A stretch of DNA of 64,000 nt from Neelides folsomi (GCA_034687125.1 JAQGBZ010000319.1:1-64000), one strand, 5' to 3'; positions 51,992 through 64,000 are shown, numbered from the stretch's first letter. Program-made: numbers and translations. Notes: generated from the letters alone by a model not told the origin.

Positions 51992-54423
51992 CGTGAATAG
52001 CTTATTGGTAAATTAGTTAATCACAATGATATAAGTCACACTATAAACTCAGAATATTCATAATAAGCAAACTTTGCAATTTTGTCAAATCTCTAATTTC
52101 ATAACTCAACGGAGAGAAAAACTCAAAACTAAAATTCACAAAACAAAGGAAAAATAGAAACGGCAGAAAAGTGAGAAAACGTGAAAAGAGAAAACGAAAA
52201 CGAAAACCTCATGTTGAACGAAAGACCGCTATCTATTCAAAAGTCTTCTCAATACCTAGAGCCTCAATTAACTACAATGTTTCACCTTGGACAAATCTTT
52301 GCTGTGTTCATTGTAAAAATATTTTAACTTTATTTTTACATAAGCCTTGGTACATATTAGAGTATATTGTCCGTATACCATTCCAGCTTTCAATACGCCT
52401 TTGATGATCTTATAAAATTGGGAGCTTTTGTTTTATGTATGAGAATCTTATTTACTTATGTATGAGTGTCTTTGTCTACTTTGTCCTTCGAGATAAATTT
52501 TGTAAGTGAGAATGAATTAACTATATTTTATAAGTTTATTATTTATTATAAACCTAAGTATCATTGTATGGATGTTTAAAAAAATAGTAAAACATTACTT
52601 TTGGTATCAAGTACTTTGATTTAATACTAAATACATATTATATGGCGGAAACGGAAAGAAGGATTTTGAATGAAGTATCACAATTAAAATCTTTTTATAG
52701 CCTTTCCACCTTTTACATATTTATTTCAAAAGAATACTTTCTTTAAAGATGGTCGAAAGATATGTAAATTGGAATTCTACAGGCTACAGAGTTGTTCATT
52801 TACAATAAAGTTTCAATAAATTTTCCTTTTCCCTATTCAATTTCCTCGCCGATTAGAAGCTTTCACAATGGATTATTTAAATCCTATTTTAATCTATTGT
52901 CATTATAATGCCACTCATACTCATTCATTTGTTAGAATTTAACAATGAGAACTAAACCAACTTGGACATCATGCGTTTTCCTCATTGTAAGTAAATTAAT
53001 TCTTCATGACACTGCACATCTTAAATATCGAGAAAGTATTATCTAAAAATGCTAATGAAGCGAATAATCAATTCGGATCTTCTCTTAATTGTTCACAATC
53101 CTAAAAAGGTACCAATATTGAATATAATAAAAAAAATTTGCCACGCATTTTAAATATGTCGTAACTTCATAAAATAGAAAATTTAATGTTTTGTGTAAAA
53201 TAGATGGAATTTTAAAAAATGGTTAATTTTTCTATCCGAATGGATATCGATCAGTACATCAGTAGGGTTATACATATTTCCTTGTGGAAAGAGAGGATAA
53301 AGTTTCTTTTGTAGAAACAATTTAAGAATAATAATGAACTGAAATTTTGTATTGCCCGACAAAAGCCGGATTTGAATCGTATACATAATACACAAAAAAG
53401 TAATATTGTATCGGATTTCGAGCATAACTACCTATATAGAAAGTATAATCTTGGAGAGATCATGGGGCGGCTTCGATTCAAGAATGAGTGAAGTTAACCC
53501 AATCCTAACCTTTCCTCATCTGTGGGGGGTTTAGATGCATTAATGAATAATTTATTAGACCATTTGATCTGGCTCGATTTTCATAGCAGGAAAGTATTAT
53601 AAGGCTATTATTAAGTATAAGTGCCCTATAGGCATCATCTTGCATGTTCTCATGCACTGATGCTATTTGAGACGGATGAAATAGAAGCTCATTCATCAAA
53701 TAAGAATAATTTCGACCTTTGAGGCAGGATTGGAAATGGGAGTCTCACAAAGGGAATTATGGTGATTTATCTCTTCTCATATCAGATTCCCGGTTGTGTG
53801 AGGAGGGCAAAAGGAGGGACTTGAGACAATGTTCTTTATCCTCCTTCATATCAATTCGCTCATTGTTGGGAGTGGAAAAGTTGGGATTTGAAACAACTTC
53901 TCCTCAGAGAACCTCTGCCTTCCCATCATCTTTCTTGGACCGAATTAGTATAAAAGACCCCAACGCGTTCTCCTTGCCATCAGATCCGCTCGAGTCTTCT
54001 CCCTTCTTGTCACCCCAACTCTGTAGCTCGCGTTTCTCCGACCAGCTCCCGCACCACTCGTCAGTTCCTTTATTATTTCTCCTCCTATACACAAATCATA
54101 TTTAAAATAATAATACGGGAGGCTCGAAGGACTGGTCTTTGTGATTGTGATAAAAAGTATTGGCATTTAACTTTGAAGCGACGGAGCCACCCTCTGAGCC
54201 ACCACTCAGCCTCTCAAAGTCAGTGAGTAGAAAGACTCGAGCAAGCTTGTTCCTCTCCAGACCTTTATTCTTAAGTAGATAGGAGATGGAATGAAATCTC
54301 GCTCGGTTTGCTGAAACATTCACATACACACACACTCGAGTGTCGACTCTTGTGATATTTTCATAACCTCTTATATTATTCATCCGATTAAAGAACTCTC
54401 ACCTTTTGCCCGACTCTTTCAAC
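51992..54423. other. Divergent region TEX10 / myoglianin
   Basis: 2.4 kb between divergent starts. The side next to myoglianin (53740-54400) is clearly GC-richer and fits a promoter and 5' UTR; frames at 53505-53699 (-), 53719-54105 (+) and 53904-54383 (-) overlap each other in this richer DNA and show no motif. The middle (52430-53450) is AT-rich without features. Confidence 0.5.
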
Positions 54424-57400
54424 ATGGTTAGTTCAACCACACATTTGGTGATGCTCGTGTCGGCTGTTCTCAGTTGGCATGTGGAACTGAACCACGCTTC
54501 TCCGAGCCCTGGTTCAACTGCGAGGAGCGTAAAATCAAATATCGAGACTACTCATGGGGACAATACCTCCTTGTTCGTCAACAGTACAAGGTTCAATGGC
54601 ACAACGACCACTGGAACCGAAGCTCCTTGTACAGGAACGGGAGGACTCTGTCGAAACTATGGGTTGGATATGAAGAAACTCACGCTGGAAATGATCCGAC
54701 ATGATATTCTCAAAAAACTCCGAATGGATGAAAATCGGCTTCCCAATACAAGCGGGCAAGGATTCCCTTTTCCACCTGGATATCTCCAGGATTTCATTTC
54801 TGAAATGCAGAGCGACTCTCCGAGAGACGAATTTTTTGATGATGAGCACGCGACGACTGAAAAGATCATTGCTTTCTCCAGATATCGTAAGTTAAATCTT
54901 TATCTAATCCTACATTTATGATAAATACAGTTGAAGGTTTTTAAATCTAAATGTAACCATAATTTAAAATTAATATAAGGTATACACTGTTAGTACATAC
55001 CTTACTATCAGCATCAAACATTCATTTTCAATAAATGGCTAGCGTAAACATTATAAATGAGGAGAAAAAAATTAGTGACATACTTCCTTTCCTTAAATGC
55101 GTAATTAATATATAAAGTAAAGTAAAAAAGGTTCAGCCCCTGCCCTTTACGAAAAAAACAAAAATGGTACTAATAAGAGAAAATTGAATTTTAGATATAT
55201 TTTTCGAATGCATTTGTAATATAAACACTTTAATAGAATGTTCATTTCACGGAAAGCGTGCATCATCTTATTTATATGCAATATTTTTTAATAGTTTACA
55301 ATATATGCATTCTCAATGCTTCAAGCGTAATTAGTTATTTCTTCCTAAATGCATTTAACATGTGACACGTGCAGTTTAAAGTATTGTAACTGTATGCTCA
55401 TATCTACAATGCTGGCTAATTCTAAAAAAACATTCTAAAAAAATCAAATAACATTTGTAAATGCAATATGTAAATGGAGTGAGCCAATTGGGTAGGTGAA
55501 AAATATCAAATTCGCAGAACTGAACATGTATTTTGCAGAATGTAAAAACTTGTAATTATATCATATTTCAAGTTTAGAAATTAAACAAGATAATATTGGT
55601 TATTAAATTAAAAAATAGCCCTATTGTATAAGGATTAAAGATATCAAAAATGTAAAGTCAATATGTGCATTAGAGGGTCAAGTAGTGACATATCCTATCT
55701 TTAGAATTCGAACACTTTGTTTGAGAATGCTCTCCTGGTCTCAAGCCACTTTTTTTTAAATAAACATTTTACTCTACATTTTACGTGAAACCTCTTGGTT
55801 GGGATCTTGGAAGTAAGTTTTAATAAAACTCTTACATATTACATCGATGGCATTTGACCTACCAAAGTCAAATGTGGAGTGTGCGGGTGAGAGTGCAAAT
55901 GTTCAAACTTCTCTTAGTATATGAAAATTAACAAATAATAAAAAAAGACAAATTGGGAGCATCTTCATTTTGATGGGTTCCTGGTGAACAATTCAGCTGG
56001 GATAGAGGATTATTGTTTGTCAGTAAGATAGTTTTTAATCTCTGGGAAGAGCGAGTAAAGAAAGAAGAAAAGCAAAGAGAGAGGAATCATCAGTAAAGAG
56101 GATGAGATATGATGCTGTCTCCTCAAGTCTTCAACTGATGCCGAGGGCATATGAGTTACTATTATATACTTTTCAATGTCAGACGTGAGACACGGATTGT
56201 AAACAGATAATATATGGAACGGCGGATCCCTCCCGTTGAACCACAATGGACCCAAAGGAAATTCTAAAACCAATTTATTAATTAATTCCAAATTTCCTTT
56301 AAGGAGAGGATTGATAACATTGTGGTTTTAATCGTTAAAAATTAAAAATTTTATTTTTTCCGTGTTTCATTCACAAGATATCTTAACAAATTATATAAAT
56401 TGCTCATACTTGAATGTCTGAGAAGTTAAGATTCAAATGTCCTTAGCCTTTAATTCTAATCTCGACGTAAAATATGATCAATATGTTTTATATGCTATTT
56501 TTATGTAATTAAGGCGTAATTGGTATATTGCATTGTGAATATTATATTGATACAATGTATTAAAATACTTAATACTCGAGAATAAATATCGTATGTTAGT
56601 TATGCAAAAAATACTTATAAGCTTATTTATTATAAGGATCGATTAATCTGAATCTTAAAATTACAATTAATTTTAATTCGTTAATAGTAGTCAGTCATTA
56701 TATTAACGACACAACCAATAAATAAATATTTTTATGTTCTTGCAATAATATTCAAATACACCATTTACAAATTCTAATCACAATCACGCATGAAAGATAT
56801 TTTAAGTTCAAAAAAGCCTCAGAACTTTCAATTTTAACTACGCGTCTCGACCAAGAAAGTCATCCAAATGATATTAATATTACATTTTATAATATACATA
56901 CGAGCATTACATCTGTATACATAACTTTATAGTAAATATAATCATTAGTATTTAATATCTTCCAGAAATATTATTGGACTTGTGATATGAAGGAACGTGA
57001 GAACATAAATATAGTTTAATATTGATAAAATATAAATATACTTTGAGTTGGAGTTACTGTGTGTAATTTGTATGTAAATACATATAAGAAAAGAAGAGCT
57101 GCAATCCTTTCGCTTTCTCCTATTTCTCACATTAAGTCAAATTCGAGGATTGGTAGATAATCTTAATTCTTATCTAAATGAAAGTAACCTTCTTCATAGT
57201 TATACGTTAGACGCTCATTTAGACGTGCATTGAGAGATAATTGGCAGTTACGTTCCGTGGTGTAGTTCGGCCCGGAGGCAAGATCTTTGGAGGGTTAAAA
57301 ATTTTGCGATAGTAGTTAAACGACATAATGTCGAAATTACTTGGTTCGGAAATTCAAAGATTTGGGGTTATTCATTTAACAAATTATCCTAAATGTATCA

Positions 57401-58528
57401 GGAAATTTTTAAAATTCTGTCACATTTAGAAAAATTTTCCCTATCCACTTTTATCGGAACCGTTATATAGGTTCCGCGAAATTCTCAATTTTTTGTAATT
57501 TAGCACTATTACAGTTAAGCAATTTTTTAATATTGTATTGTTGAAGTACCGCCTTGTTTGGCGAAATTTTTAAAATTTCGTCACTTTGCATATATTGGAA
57601 AAATTTCCGCAAATTTTTTTAATTTTTGTTAGTTTGTATGTATCAGAACCATCAGGTTCCGTCAAATTTTCAAATTTTAATCACTGGGCATGTATCGTAA
57701 CCGTCAGGTTTCGCGAAATTCTCAATTTTTTGTAATTTAGTACAGTTACAGTTAAGCAATTCTTTTAATATTGTTAAGTTACTTATTTAGGTAACGTACA
57801 TTGTTTGGCGAAATTTTTGAAATTCCGTTATTCATAGTATATCGTAACATCAATGTTAGGTCAGATATTTAAAATTTTGTCAAAATTTTATATGTTTACT
57901 CTCTTTACGGTAACAGCCAAGTTCCAGTAAATTTTGGACATTTTCAATATGCCCACTTTTTATCTCAAAAGCTAAATGTAAGATACATACTTTGACACAA
58001 ACTGGTATGTTCTGACGCCGAAAAATATTTTGAAAAATAAATAAATAATAAAGAAAATATTAATATACCATAAAACCTTTTGAATTTAGGAAGAATTTGA
58101 CTCATTAAACCTAAATTAATTTTTACTAAAATAATGGAAAACTCTTAAGGAGTAAATAATATCTAGTGTAAAGTCCCCCTTGATGGTCCGGCCGGGAGAT
58201 CTTGCTTCCCTCAGCCTGCTCGTAGTTACGGTACTGATAATTGGGGATGTACAAGTTGGTATATTCTTACAATCACACGTGATTTGACATTTTAATAATC
58301 AGACAACCAATATTACGATATTACCGCACCAGTACAAATTACAACACATAAGGCATATACAATATGACGAGAAGTTCATTAATTAAATTGTTTGTTTTGA
58401 ATTACAACAAGAAAAGCTGACATGAAAAGCACAACATGTGGGGTTTGGTTTATGAGAAGAAAATATTTTGACTTGCTTTCAATGAGAATGATAAGCTTTT
58501 AACTTTATCTGTATAAAACCTATTGAAT

Positions 58529-58560
<32 letters not shown>

Positions 58561-61500
58561 TTATGTAACATAAACAAAACAAGAGCAAAGAGGACTCAAT
58601 AACCTTTTGGATGAATTATATAATCAGCTTATTTATAGGACTTTTTATTTGTTCTTCACAATTTCCACTTCATTTTGCCACAAGCTTTAGATAATAATTT
58701 GTTTCGGTAATATTTTAACCAACATGAAAGAATAATGTAATATTACCAAATTCATCTTTATTCATATTTACAGGACTTGTGGATTGATTTAATGTATTAA
58801 TGAAGTTTCTGACATTTCCTACTAGAGATTTTCTATATTTATAAATATACTTTAGTAAACACATAATACACATTAGGATAATAATAATGTTTTAATTCTT
58901 TATCTATAGACTGCATATTATGTAGCGTGCTTTGCTCTATAGTATAATTTTGTATCTATATTGAAAGCGTTAAATGACTTTCGTTAGTTTACAAGCCATA
59001 CAATAAGTTTATATGACCTTTGACTCGTAACATTCATATTTGTTTTCAAGTACAAAAAAATTAAAGTAAGTTTATTGTAAACTTACAGATGTTAAAGCAT
59101 AAGTATGCATTATAATAGAACAATAGTAGAGTACAACGGTTCATCTAAACATATTCCTAAAGTTATTATCGTCGTCTATATCCATTCTTATTTTATCAAA
59201 ATTATATAACTTTTAAAAAATTAATCCTAAAACAAAGGAATTTTATCAGTAGGAAAATTAGATGAGCTATTAAGAGATACCAAATTGTATTTAATGTGAA
59301 GTTTTTCATATGAAGTTTGAACAATTCATGAAAAATGGGATATTTCTTTTCACAAATAGTCAAATTCCATTTATTGAATCTAAACAAAAACTATGCATAT
59401 AACAAATTGTATTTCAATTGTATAATAGGAAGGTTTGGATCTAATATTGTATATCTACAGCTAATTGAGGAAAACAGTCGGTCTGGCCGGCTGGAGAGTC
59501 AGGGAGACATTTTTCGGAGGACAAGGTTATTCTTTTATGAGAAGAGCAAATTCCGCGTTCATTGGCTTTGATTAATAAAATTACGAGCTCACTTAATTTA
59601 TGGGTGTAGTGTCAGATAAAATTAGTGTAGGGCAGTTAAATGTGTGAGGTTCACTACTGTTACTTAAACCATCTCATGATAGACAATTGAATCCATGTGG
59701 CGTGGCGAGGACTGCAGTACATATAACTCCACATTATATTTATTACTAATGACATCCTTACACATCATTGTGCAATCTTCAACACCCTTTATTACATCCG
59801 TACTGGTTAGGTTAAGAAGGCGTGTATGACTTGGTGAGTTGAATATAAGTATACTTATAATATAACTAAAGATCATTCGGAAACTTTTCGATTGTGCGAA
59901 AACAGCTTGCTGTATTTATCTATTTTATAGTTATTATATTATATAATACAATATATTCTAGTCCAATACATAGTTGTACTGGGTCCATAATGGCTCTTCG
60001 TAGCACATCCCTTCGTAATTCCGTTCTCTTCGTAAACAATTTAATCGTACACAACCCTTCGTAATACTCATCTCATCGTACAAACTACTCTTCGTATTAA
60101 CTTTTCTTCGTATTCAATTTTAATCGTATACCGGAAAAATTCAATTGAAGTTTTCTTTTTAAATTTATAATTTTTGAAATATTTCTTGCTGGATGTAATA
60201 TTCCGGTTACTGATTCCTTCAATGGAGAAGAGTTTAAGGCTTGGGCTAAAACTTTTCTTGGGGGTTCGGTTGAATTGATGGCAAGTTCATTGATTTTTTG
60301 CATGAAAATTCGTTTTTCATGCTCGGTAGGGTCTGAGTTGTGATTATGAAAATTTGTTGTTTATATGACTTAGTTTTTTTCTAATTCCAGAAAATTGTTT
60401 GTTGTTTTGCATCTTCCACGACATGAATTTGTAAATAAGACATTTCCAGTAAAGTGTCTTTTTATATTTGTAGCCCCGGACGTAGAGATGACCGTCATGC
60501 CTCAGGTGTTGCGCTCCTCGAGGTCCCATTATTAAATTTAGTGGTTTTATTTGAATTAAAATATAAAGGTGGAATCAAAACAATTTAGTTAGCATTTACT
60601 TATATTTAATACAAATGTTAAGTAAATTGTTTTGATTCCACCTTTATATTTCAATTCAAATAAAATAGTTTGTATACACAATATTGAAAAGAGTCATCCT
60701 CAAACTTAATTTCAGTCATTCATTTGTATAAGTATGTTCTTTTTGTAAATTATTTATTTAACATAATATACATACATAAACATGTAAAGCATTCATCAAA
60801 ATGCATACCTATGCATGGAGAATGATTTTAACATATAAGAGATTACATACGATAAGATTGACCATACGATGATTTGACCTTACTTTGAAAACGGTATACG
60901 ATAAGATTAGAATACAATGAAAATACCTTTAGATTAGAATATAGTACGATGAGAAATTAATAAGAGTATATACTACGAAGGGAAGGGTTACGAAGAGAAT
61001 TTTACGAAGAGAATGGCATAAGAAGGGAAGGGTTACGATCAGTACTCCGGGCCCCGTTGTACTGATATATCAGTAATATTGAAATTCAATGTTTTCTCCT
61101 TTCATTACTCTAATTTAATCCCTCTCTTGATATATTAAATATTATATCATATGTCTTTCTAAGGATTTGTACTATTACCCATTTATTATATAATTCTACG
61201 TATGGTAACTCTAAAGATTGTTAGTTCTTTCAACAGTGTTATTAATCACGGAAAGAGCGCATGGTTTTCAAACGGGGTCATATATTAATTTTGTTGGGCC
61301 GTCCCAACATTGTACATCTCATTCACCAGTTTTACCATTTAAATTATATTAGAATATGTTAATATATTGAAGTATTTATTATGAGCTATATGTTTCATTA
61401 CATAAAATCATTTGTATGGAACTTCAATCTCACTGGGAGTCAAAATACAAAAAATATCACCTACATTTATAATAGTCTTATATAACTAATTATAAAGTTG

Positions 61501-63058
61501 CTTACGATAAAATACTCTCCTTGACCCAAGAAGTATGAACAATACGTTTATAATAAAAATTTGAAATATAATTTAGAGTTTTTTATCTTTTCAGAACCGC
61601 TCAAAATGAATGCAAAGGAAACGAAGGGAGTTCACTATTTTAGCTTTTCTGACAAATTGTCAAATTCGAGAATTGAGAGTGCGTTTTTGTATGTCCACAT
61701 CAAGCAACACCATCATAAAGCTCATAATCAACCAATTCCTATTTTTATTCGTCTTATGGAACTCGTTTCTTCCAAGAAAGGCGAATCTCCAATTAGCATT
61801 GATTACGGGTAAGCAATTTTCTTAAAGCTACTTGTTACATATTAAAGTTAATCTTTCAGTTATAAAGTTTTTATATGCAATTTATGAATATAAAAAATCA
61901 ATTGCTTTTGAATGAGCAAAGATTTAAACATCGTTAAATTCATTAAACTTTAAGCTAAACCATATAAATCAAACCTGATAAAGTTAATCGTTAATGCATA
62001 AAATTAAATATAAAAATAACACGATTTAAAACATTTACTAAAAAGGCTTATCATCTTGTTTAGGCAGAAAGAAAAATGTAACATGTCTAATGTTATAAGT
62101 TCAAGTAAAAATATGTATTTATACATCCACTTATGAATTATAATCACAGGCATTATTTTGAATTATAAGAAAATACATTTGTAGATACATTAGTTAGAAT
62201 AATTCATTATTAAACAGTTTCACTATAGTTGGCATTTTTCGCTCAAGCATAAATAATATATTTATAACATAGTGTATTTGTAGATATTGTAGTATTGTAG
62301 ATTGTATGACAGATTAATTAATATTTTTTGATTGTAGGATTATAAGATGATTCTTTTTTTCAGTTTATTAAAGCCAACATTTCGACAATCTTCTGAATTC
62401 AGTCATATGAGAGATACAAGACATTCAACGAGCAAATGGATTCAAATCGATGTTCGGAGTGCACTTGAAAAATGGCTTGTTGGAACTCCGCTGAGCTCAT
62501 CGAGAAAAATTGGACTCGTGATAGAAGCTCAAGATGGGTCAGAGAATCCAAGCCAAGACTTTTCCATTGTTTCATCCTCCAGCGAAATGGACATCAACTC
62601 GGTGAAGCATCATTTAAAAATGGCATGCGTCAGAAAATGATTATCATGTAATAACAATTCCCTCTTTTTTCCAGAATCCCTTCATTGAGGTCCACATTAG
62701 TGAAAAGGGGAAGTCGCGTCCGACAAGGAACATTGGGATGACTTGTGATGAGAATTCCCAAGAGACTCGATGCTGCCGATATCCGCTCACGGTTGACTTT
62801 GAAGACTTTGGATGGGATTGGATCATCGCTCCTAAGAAGTATGATGCGAACTATTGTTCCGGAGAATGCCCCTATGCTTTCCTTCAAAAATACCCCCACA
62901 ACCACATTGTGCAACAAGCCATCCCCACTGGGGTTGGTGGTCCGTGTTGTGCTGCAAGGAAGATGTCTTCCATCTCCATGCTTTACTTCGACTCCGATTC
63001 CAACATTGTGTTCAGCATCCTTCCGGGAATGGTCGTAGATAAATGTGGTTGTTCTTAA
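54424..63058 (+). CDS. myo: Myoglianin / GDF8-GDF11-type TGF-beta ligand
   Basis: Secreted activin-type ligand, homologue of vertebrate myostatin and GDF11 and insect myoglianin, which signals through type II/Baboon-like receptors to Smad2. Four exons: 54424-54886, 61595-61808, 62364-62628, 62675-63058; 441 residues. The start is the ATG that gives a signal peptide ([20 protein letters not shown]). The prodomain has [20 protein letters not shown]-like sequence (seen as [20 protein letters not shown]) and a [11 protein letters not shown] strand. Cleavage probably follows RPTR, before NIGMTCDEN. The mature domain keeps all nine cysteines of this subfamily: [37 protein letters not shown], and the hallmark [18 protein letters not shown]. 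The donor of exon 3 is the less common GTCAGA. The first intron is 6.7 kb, far larger than others in the window. Confidence 0.97.
57250..58240. repeat. Repeat block with imperfect inverted ends
   Basis: The left edge (57262-57290, GGCCCGGAGGCAAGATCT) and right edge (58180-58215, AGATCTTGCTTCCCTCAGCC) are partly inverted copies of one another (shared GCAAGATCT core). Short AGTTACG words lie outside both. Between them is the diverged tandem repeat listed next. It may be one non-autonomous DNA element of about 1 kb; family not recognised. Confidence 0.4.
57420..57900. repeat. Diverged 237-bp tandem repeat
   Basis: GCGAAATTCTCAATTTTTTG occurs at 57476 and again at 57713, offset 237. The same offset roughly repeats TTGTTTGGCGAAATTTTT (about 57555 and 57800) and the preceding CGTAACC/CGGAACC words. 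Two units with maybe part of a third; copies differ at many positions, so the duplication is old. Confidence 0.7.
58529..58554. repeat. (TA)n microsatellite
   Basis: About thirteen TA dinucleotides in a row. Confidence 0.9.
60097..60529 (-). pseudogene. FLYWCH zinc-finger remnant inside the foldback element
   Basis: Minus-strand remnant starting near [13 protein letters not shown] (60529) and ending with [12 protein letters not shown]-like sequence (seen as [12 protein letters not shown]) and [12 protein letters not shown] near 60110. FLYWCH landmarks in order are RGAQHL, DGHLY, LYWKC, then C-R-G-R-C and H-N-H, but they fall in two frames with stop codons between. It therefore cannot encode an intact finger. 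The upstream side is cut off by the palindrome at 60545. Confidence 0.65.
60545..60665. mobile_element. Nested near-perfect palindrome (MITE-like)
   Basis: Arms 60545-60587 and 60623-60665 pair at 42 of 43 positions (TTTTATTTGAATT... / ...CAATTCAAATAAAA), and the 35-base loop is itself partly self-complementary. It sits inside the older foldback element, so it inserted later. Confidence 0.8.
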
Positions 63059-64000
63059 CTTTTAAATTTGATTTAACAGTAAGGGCTCAAACTTTCTTCC
63101 CGATTCATAAAAATTATTATTGTGGATTTGAAAGTGAAAGTTTGATTTTTTAAATATATTTTTTATCTTGTACAAAATTCCATTCCATTAAACCATATTT
63201 GACAGGATAGATTTTTAAATATCATTTAATATACCATTAAATGTAGGAAAAGTTGATTCTACATCCACAAACTTTATTTAAATTAAATAATAACATAGTA
63301 CAATATTTTAAAAAAATTAAGGCAAAAGTACAAATATTTTATCAGAGATTTATTTCTTTACTATCCTTTGAGATGCTGTTATGTGATTTTTAATGAAGCT
63401 TCTAAATACCTTTTCAAGACGCAAATACGTCATTAAATGTTTATGAATTCCTCATGCTAAATATTTTACATTGACTTACAAAATAATAATCGAATATTGT
63501 CCTTTAATAATAACCTTTAACACACTTGTTGTATGAATGTATGAGTCGAATTTTTAATTGCTATTTGTTCAACTCATCATAATTCGAAAAGCTTGATATT
63601 TTAATATCTTTAATAACTAAACTCAAATAAATCTTTATAAGATGTTTTATAAACAAATATACAATATTTATAAGAAGAAATAGCATAATGTAGTATAGGG
63701 AATAATCTTTAATATTAATTTCATACAAAACTATCAGAATAATAAACTTTGTATTTATCAAAGGCTTATACTTTATGGCTTATCTAAATTAAAAATGTTA
63801 CAAAAACAGTGTGAGTTAAATTTTATATACGCGAAAAAGTATTATATAGAATGTTGTATAATATGAATGAGCTAATAATAGACATTTGATGATTTAAGCA
63901 CTTTTACATAGTTTTTATCCTATCTTAAGAGTTAATACGAAAAAATAGCATTTAGCATGCACAAGGAATTCCTATGCATCATTAAACGTGGAGATATAGT
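63059..64000. other. Myoglianin 3' flank to window end
   Basis: AT-rich; contains the myoglianin 3' UTR. The minus frame at 63561-63761 has no motif. No gene seen. Confidence 0.5.

Larger units (their letters stand above)
59972..61063 (-). mobile_element. Foldback DNA transposon with decayed FLYWCH frame
   Basis: About 1.1 kb bounded by imperfect inverted repeats of roughly 175-180 bases (59972-60145 and 60880-61063). Outer ends read AGTTGTACTGGGTCC and, inward from the right, AGTACAACGGGGCCC. Both arms are packed with variants of TTCGTA/ATCGTA, about nine per arm, typical of transposase-binding subterminal repeats. Between them the minus strand carries pieces of a FLYWCH-type zinc finger ([20 protein letters not shown], then in a shifted frame [11 protein letters not shown], then [13 protein letters not shown]), the kind of domain found in Mutator-like transposon proteins. 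At least one frameshift and stops interrupt it and there is no transposase core, so it is a dead, non-autonomous copy. No clear target duplication. Confidence 0.65.
54887..61594 (+). other. Myoglianin intron 1
   Basis: 6.7-kb intron that joins codon pieces C|AA in frame. It is AT-rich and carries the transposon-like and tandem-repeat structures listed separately. The minus frame at 56010-56291 has no recognisable motif. No further coding exon is needed by the prodomain model. Confidence 0.7.

Noticed and set aside
53719-54383. Frames upstream of myoglianin
   Set aside because: Frames on both strands of a GC-rich promoter-like stretch, without motifs or conservation that I can recognise.
54406-54423. 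Earlier in-frame start for myoglianin
   Set aside because: The upstream codon is TTG; the ATG at 54424 directly begins the signal peptide.
54535-54869. Minus-strand frames opposite myoglianin exon 1
   Set aside because: Shadows of a conserved coding exon.
56010-56291. 93-codon minus frame in the myoglianin intron
   Set aside because: A hydrophobic patch but no recognisable domain, start context or splice support; too weak to call.
1-64000. Search for tRNA, rRNA, CRISPR, retrovirus-like or Polinton-like sequence
   Set aside because: No cloverleaf, rRNA core, spaced repeat array, reverse transcriptase, capsid or envelope motif was recognised by eye.

Overview
This window is eukaryotic nuclear DNA from an invertebrate. 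It is AT-rich, its genes are split by short GT-AG introns, and spliced proteins are best matched to metazoan families. SNAP-25 (linker residues [11 protein letters not shown] followed by a [15 protein letters not shown]-like stretch) and the myoglianin-type TGF-beta ligand look most like arthropod versions. A crustacean, perhaps a copepod, is my guess; nothing here proves the species. All exon models were built by eye from reading frames and splice sites and checked for phase; no RNA evidence was available.

Layout: 0.3-2.8 kb (+) SF3A3, a U2 snRNP splicing factor; 3.3-4.0 kb (-) Dr1/NC2-beta, a TBP repressor; 6.1-7.7 kb (+) an ankyrin-repeat/SOCS-box (ASB-like) protein; 9.8-11.3 kb (+) a small glycine-rich single-pass membrane protein of unknown role; 13.0-15.2 kb (-) a secreted pancreatic-lipase-family enzyme with a long charged tail; 16.5-23.4 kb (-) MBOAT1/2 (oysgedart-like) lysophospholipid acyltransferase; 25.6-27.0 kb (+) a Myb/SANT-like (trihelix) protein; 27.9-29.9 kb (-) MCRS1; 30.7-32.9 kb (+) a 14-finger C2H2 protein; 34.0-35.7 kb (+) PDSS1, the polyprenyl diphosphate synthase of ubiquinone synthesis; 36.5-40.1 kb (-) a secreted protein that looks like a clan CD (legumain/caspase-fold) protease that has lost its catalytic residues; 44.8-47.6 kb (-) SNAP-25; 49.3-52.0 kb (-) TEX10/Ipi1; 54.4-63.1 kb (+) myoglianin/GDF8-11.

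The genes are unrelated in function: general expression machinery (SF3A3, Dr1, MCRS1, zinc finger, TEX10) sits among lipid, quinone, synaptic and signalling genes. Several pairs are divergent or convergent (MCRS1/zinc finger share an 0.86 kb divergent promoter; SF3A3/Dr1 converge).

The most unusual material is (1) the apparent pseudo-protease, (2) the lipase tail, (3) the 6.7 kb myoglianin intron, which holds a 1.1 kb foldback DNA transposon with TTCGTA-rich inverted ends around a decayed FLYWCH zinc-finger frame and a nested near-perfect palindrome, plus a diverged 237-bp tandem repeat, and (4) a roughly 80-bp mariner-like miniature element placed where the Myb/SANT gene should be polyadenylated. 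I recognised no rRNA, tRNA, CRISPR, retroviral or Polinton-type element.
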